Made by a program: the position numbers and the translations under genes. Positions 61,588 through 64,000 of a stretch of DNA of 64,000 bases are shown in pieces. The DNA is taken from positions 59,969 through 123,968 of the forward strand of contig NZ_JAOASI010000076.1 of NCBI RefSeq assembly GCF_025210165.1. The letters are read 5' to 3'. How positions within the stretch are numbered: the first letter of the stretch is position 1; each line of letters begins with the position of its first letter. The stretch is from Tepidibacter sp. GTDB lineage: Bacteria; Bacillota; Clostridia; Peptostreptococcales; Peptostreptococcaceae. Below the pieces are notes generated by a model. It made no database searches, was not told where the DNA came from, and worked only from the letters and a program-made list of their open reading frames with translations.

Positions 61588-62667
61588 ATGAATGAACAAA
61601 TATCGTGTGAAAAATGTAGAAAAAACAAATCTTTTGAAAGGTTATGCAATGATTGTAGAGTAGAAGAAGAGCGTAATATAATAAAAAATCTGTCAAATGA
61701 TGAAGTTGATAAAAAAGTTAATGAAATAATAAAAGATATAGAAAATGACAGTTTAGACTATGATGCATTTATGTCTTTATTTACAATACGAAGGATTAAT
61801 ACCAAAAGGATTGCAAAAGTAGCATTTGATACTAAAAACTATTGGCCAGAGGAACTTTATGTAGACGCTGACGAGAATGTTAGGGATGGACTTATAGAAC
61901 TATTATCTAATCAAAAATATGACAAAACGATAGTTGATAACGTTTTATTATGTCTTTCGGTTATAGGAGATGATGTTGTTAAAAAGCAGTTTTATAAGTG
62001 GCACAAAGAACCTATGCCTTGGAGAAAATTACTATATGTTGGTACACAGAGTTATGCAGAAGGTGGAGGATTTACATTTGATGAAGATGGTAATGTAATA
62101 AAACTGGTTTTTGATAAGTGTTATACTTTAATCAAGGGTGATAGTAAAAAAGCACCAGTAAAAATTGGACAAATTAGAAAGGATCTGTGCCCTATATGTG
62201 GGTTACCCTTAGTAGATATTATAACAATTGATGGTAGCGATGATAGACTTAAATATCTTGGTATTGATGGAACCGTAAGTGCTACTGTTTGTGTTAATTG
62301 TGTTGGTTTTGAAGATATGTATTCTAAGTATGTCCTTAATGGAGAGAGTCATCTAATTGGAGATTATAAAAATGGTGAAAATTGTTATATAGAATTAGAT
62401 GAACTTGAAGGAATAGTTAGCAATAAATATTCTCTTGGGGAAGAGGTTCATTCATATTATGGTGTATATGGTGGAATTAATACTATAGGTGGCTTTGCTG
62501 ATTTTGCACAAGATTTTAAATATCTTGATTGTCCTGTCTGTGGCGAAAAAATGAAATATCTTTCTCAAATACATTGGGATACAATATTAGAAGACATTGA
62601 AGGAACAATATATATGAATATCTGTACAGATTGTAAGATAATTGGTTCTTTCCATCAACAAACATAA
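61588..62667 (+). CDS. Zinc-ribbon protein of an immunity type
   Basis: 359 residues from ATG 61588; ATG 61576 touches the GGAG. The N-terminus has CEKCRKNKSFERLCNDC, a zinc finger. A HEAT-like helical part follows (about 35-130). Later come CPICGLP with VCVNC, and CPVCGEKMKYLSQIHWDTILEDIEGTIYMNICTDC, where the segment NTIGGFADFAQDFKYLDCP recalls DUF1963-type proteins. So two to three zinc sites frame a beta-rich domain. The role is unknown; family assignment is tentative. Confidence 0.7.
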   Translation: MNEQISCEKCRKNKSFERLCNDCRVEEERNIIKNLSNDEVDKKVNEIIKDIENDSLDYDAFMSLFTIRRINTKRIAKVAFDTKNYWPEELYVDADENVRDGLIELLSNQKYDKTIVDNVLLCLSVIGDDVVKKQFYKWHKEPMPWRKLLYVGTQSYAEGGGFTFDEDGNVIKLVFDKCYTLIKGDSKKAPVKIGQIRKDLCPICGLPLVDIITIDGSDDRLKYLGIDGTVSATVCVNCVGFEDMYSKYVLNGESHLIGDYKNGENCYIELDELEGIVSNKYSLGEEVHSYYGVYGGINTIGGFADFAQDFKYLDCPVCGEKMKYLSQIHWDTILEDIEGTIYMNICTDCKIIGSFHQQT

Positions 62668-62965
62668 TAAATAAACTAGAAATGGTTATGGATAATTTCT
62701 ACTTGATAGCATAGAGCTAACTAATCGTGATATTAGATATGGGTAGTTATTTGGTTGAGTTTCTTTATATATCACAACTTAAATTAAACTTAATAACGCC
62801 AGTTATAATTCGTCATGTAATTGAGCAAGTCATAGTTGTGGGTGGGTTGCTGAATCTAAAGGAACTCCAATAAGAGTTGATTATGATTATGACAGCAAGA
62901 AATTATTTGTCACAGCAAAATAGTAATAAAATATTTATTAATTAAAGAAAGGAAGATAAAACAAA
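62668..62965. pseudogene. Gap with decayed gene end
   Basis: From about 62783 a start-less frame reads IKLNNASYNSSCN, an in-frame TGA (62822-62824), then ASHSCGWVAESKGTPIRVDY and DYDSKKLFVTAK to TAG 62921-62923. It appears to be the C-terminus of a lost protein with one stop mutation. The first 110 bases hold nothing recognisable. Confidence 0.4.
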
Positions 62966-63472
62966 ATGGGAATTTGTGCAAACTATATTGGGATTGCAAA
63001 TGAGGATATTATAAAGTTAAAAAGCGATGCTGATTTAGCTGAAATCGTTTACGCTTCAGAGGAAGGTGATTATTCTGTTGGTGTAAATATTGATAAAATG
63101 TGGGACGCACTACATTTTCTATTAGTTGGCACTTCGGCTATAGAGATACAGGAAAAAAACATCGTAAGTATGGCAATTATAGGCAAAGATACCATCACCG
63201 AGGGTGAGGATTTTGTGTCTATTGCAGTAAATGATAAAAATTCTGTAAGGCAGATTGCGAAGAAATTAAAGAACATTGATATTCATCTGGCACTTGAGAA
63301 TGACTTTGATATGCAGAAGTTTTCTGATAATGATATCTACCCAGATATTTGGGATTTTGATGATGAAGAAGATGAGATTAAAGATGATTTGAAATGTTGT
63401 TATGAAAATCTATATGAGTTTTATTATAAAATGGCAAAGGAAAATAAAGCTGTGTTTGTGATGATTACGTAA
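62966..63472 (+). CDS. DUF1877 (YfbM-like) protein, putative immunity protein
   Basis: 168 residues. It opens MGICANYIGIANEDIIKLKS and has NIDKMWDALHFLLVGTS, the DUF1877 signature, with AIIGKDTITEGEDFVSIAVNDKNSVRQIAKKLKNI. The acidic C-terminal part has WDFDDEEDEIKDDLKCCYENLYEFYYKMAKENKAVFVMI. The family is common in toxin-immunity arrays. AGAAAGGAAG upstream of the ATG. Confidence 0.88.
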   Translation: MGICANYIGIANEDIIKLKSDADLAEIVYASEEGDYSVGVNIDKMWDALHFLLVGTSAIEIQEKNIVSMAIIGKDTITEGEDFVSIAVNDKNSVRQIAKKLKNIDIHLALENDFDMQKFSDNDIYPDIWDFDDEEDEIKDDLKCCYENLYEFYYKMAKENKAVFVMIT

Positions 63473-63478
63473 AATGAA

Positions 63479-63642
63479 TTTGTAACAAAGAATGATTTGG
63501 AATGGTACTTTTCAGGGCAGGTGCTTAATTACATTATAGATAACACAAAATTCCAGTTAAAAAATCCAAGTGTTCAAGATTATATCAGAAATTTGAATAA
63601 CTATAGTTCACATGATTGTTTCTATACCTTTAATGAGTAATT
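63479..63642 (+). repeat. Duplicated 3' fragment of the gene at 61079
   Basis: About 160 bases match 61262-61423 with only a handful of differences, from the codons before DLEWYFSGQ through the stop. No start or ribosome site. It ends exactly at the stop codon region, as a recombined gene end would. Confidence 0.85.
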
Positions 63643-63724
63643 CGCAAGCTTAAATGAACATGAAAGAGAAGAATACTTAAAAAACATACTAAACCAAAAT
63701 AAAATGATACGAGGAGAAAAGATT

Positions 63725-63889
63725 ATGAAGTATAATTTACCAGAGAAATTGATGAAATATCAAGATATTATTAATAGTTCAATGAAGCCAGTTGTTAAGA
63801 TTAAAGGTGAAAAGGTAAATACCTTATTATGGGATAGTAAAATTGGTGGTTATCCCTATTGGGTAACAAAACTGTTACAACAAATTTAA
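63725..63889 (+). pseudogene. Truncated YwqG-like (DUF1963) gene
   Basis: 54 residues from ATG 63725 (GAGGAG upstream): YNLPEKLMKYQDIINSSMKP, then LLWDSKIGGYPYW, the N-terminal motif of YwqG-type DUF1963 proteins (LWQSKxGGxPY). The family is normally 250 residues or more, but the frame ends soon after this motif with unrelated residues. A 5' fragment remains. Confidence 0.65.
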
Positions 63890-63899
63890 ACAAAACTAT

Positions 63900-64000
63900 A
63901 CAAATATGTATAGAAGTATAGATTTATAACAGGATACCCTGCGTATCGTGCAAGCGGTGCGTACTCGGTGTTAATTGCTTTTAACTCCTAAAGCCTTGCA
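63900..64000. other. Composition shift at the window end
   Basis: After an AT-rich stretch, the last 70 bases are much richer in GC (for example CTGCGTATCGTGCAAGCGGT). No gene was identified. It could be the edge of a mobile element or of another block lying beyond the window. Confidence 0.4.

Noticed and set aside
62783..62923. In-frame TGA at 62822-62824 in a protein-like frame, considered as a second selenocysteine site
   Set aside because: There is no start codon, no recognisable enzyme motif around the TGA and the frame is a short C-terminal fragment in a region full of gene debris. A nonsense mutation is the simpler reading.

Overview
The window is low-GC, strongly AT-biased DNA from an anaerobic, motile Gram-positive, most likely a Clostridia member close to Peptostreptococcaceae or related families. 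The evidence is strong AGGAGG-type ribosome sites, riboswitches with U-tract terminators, a ClpE-type ATPase, flagellin and chemotaxis genes, a selenium-dependent molybdenum hydroxylase system and a probable selenoprotein. No rRNA, tRNA, CRISPR array or complete transposase gene was seen. The genus is inference.

Layout. 1-8.9 kb is a purine/selenium-molybdenum island: yqeC (cut by the window edge), a mocA-like gene, yqeB and xdhC for cofactor maturation; a guanine-class purine riboswitch with terminator ahead of xpt; a purine permease; and the three subunits of a molybdenum hydroxylase. It ends in a 60-bp perfect palindrome. 9-13.2 kb holds a chemoreceptor, an ArsR/permease/thioredoxin-like metalloid cassette and an exported protein. 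13.4-16 kb holds two TVP38/TMEM64 membrane proteins around a rhodanese lipoprotein whose catalytic cysteine codon is an in-frame TGA followed by a SECIS-like hairpin, so it is a probable selenocysteine-containing sulfurtransferase. 16-49.3 kb is mostly chromosomal housekeeping: GH18 and GH73 hydrolases, flagellin, dinB, a peptidase, ClpE-like ATPase, a BusR-like c-di-AMP-type regulator, murI, an alanine symporter, a dCache chemoreceptor, CheV, hflX, a lysine riboswitch with an NhaC-type transporter, half-size TSUP permeases, nadE and yebC.

49.3-64 kb is different in kind. Immediately after yebC, whose 3' end and terminator are duplicated, begins a one-strand array of about 15 small, mostly acidic genes with no toxin, transporter or enzyme operon among them. 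Recognisable families are DUF6985-like, DUF3885-like, NADAR (one truncated copy and one NADAR-TPR-DUF2262 fusion), DUF4241, Imm51, CbrC/UPF0167, SUKH-like, DUF1266, DUF6273, DUF1877/YfbM and a truncated DUF1963/YwqG. Broken gene ends and a 160-bp duplication lie between them. This is the signature of a polyimmunity locus, an orphan immunity array against polymorphic toxins, in active turnover.

Two families of intergenic palindromic repeats were also seen. One carries an exact DnaA-box sequence and a conserved tail. The other has a conserved hairpin core, and its outer stem differs at each site.
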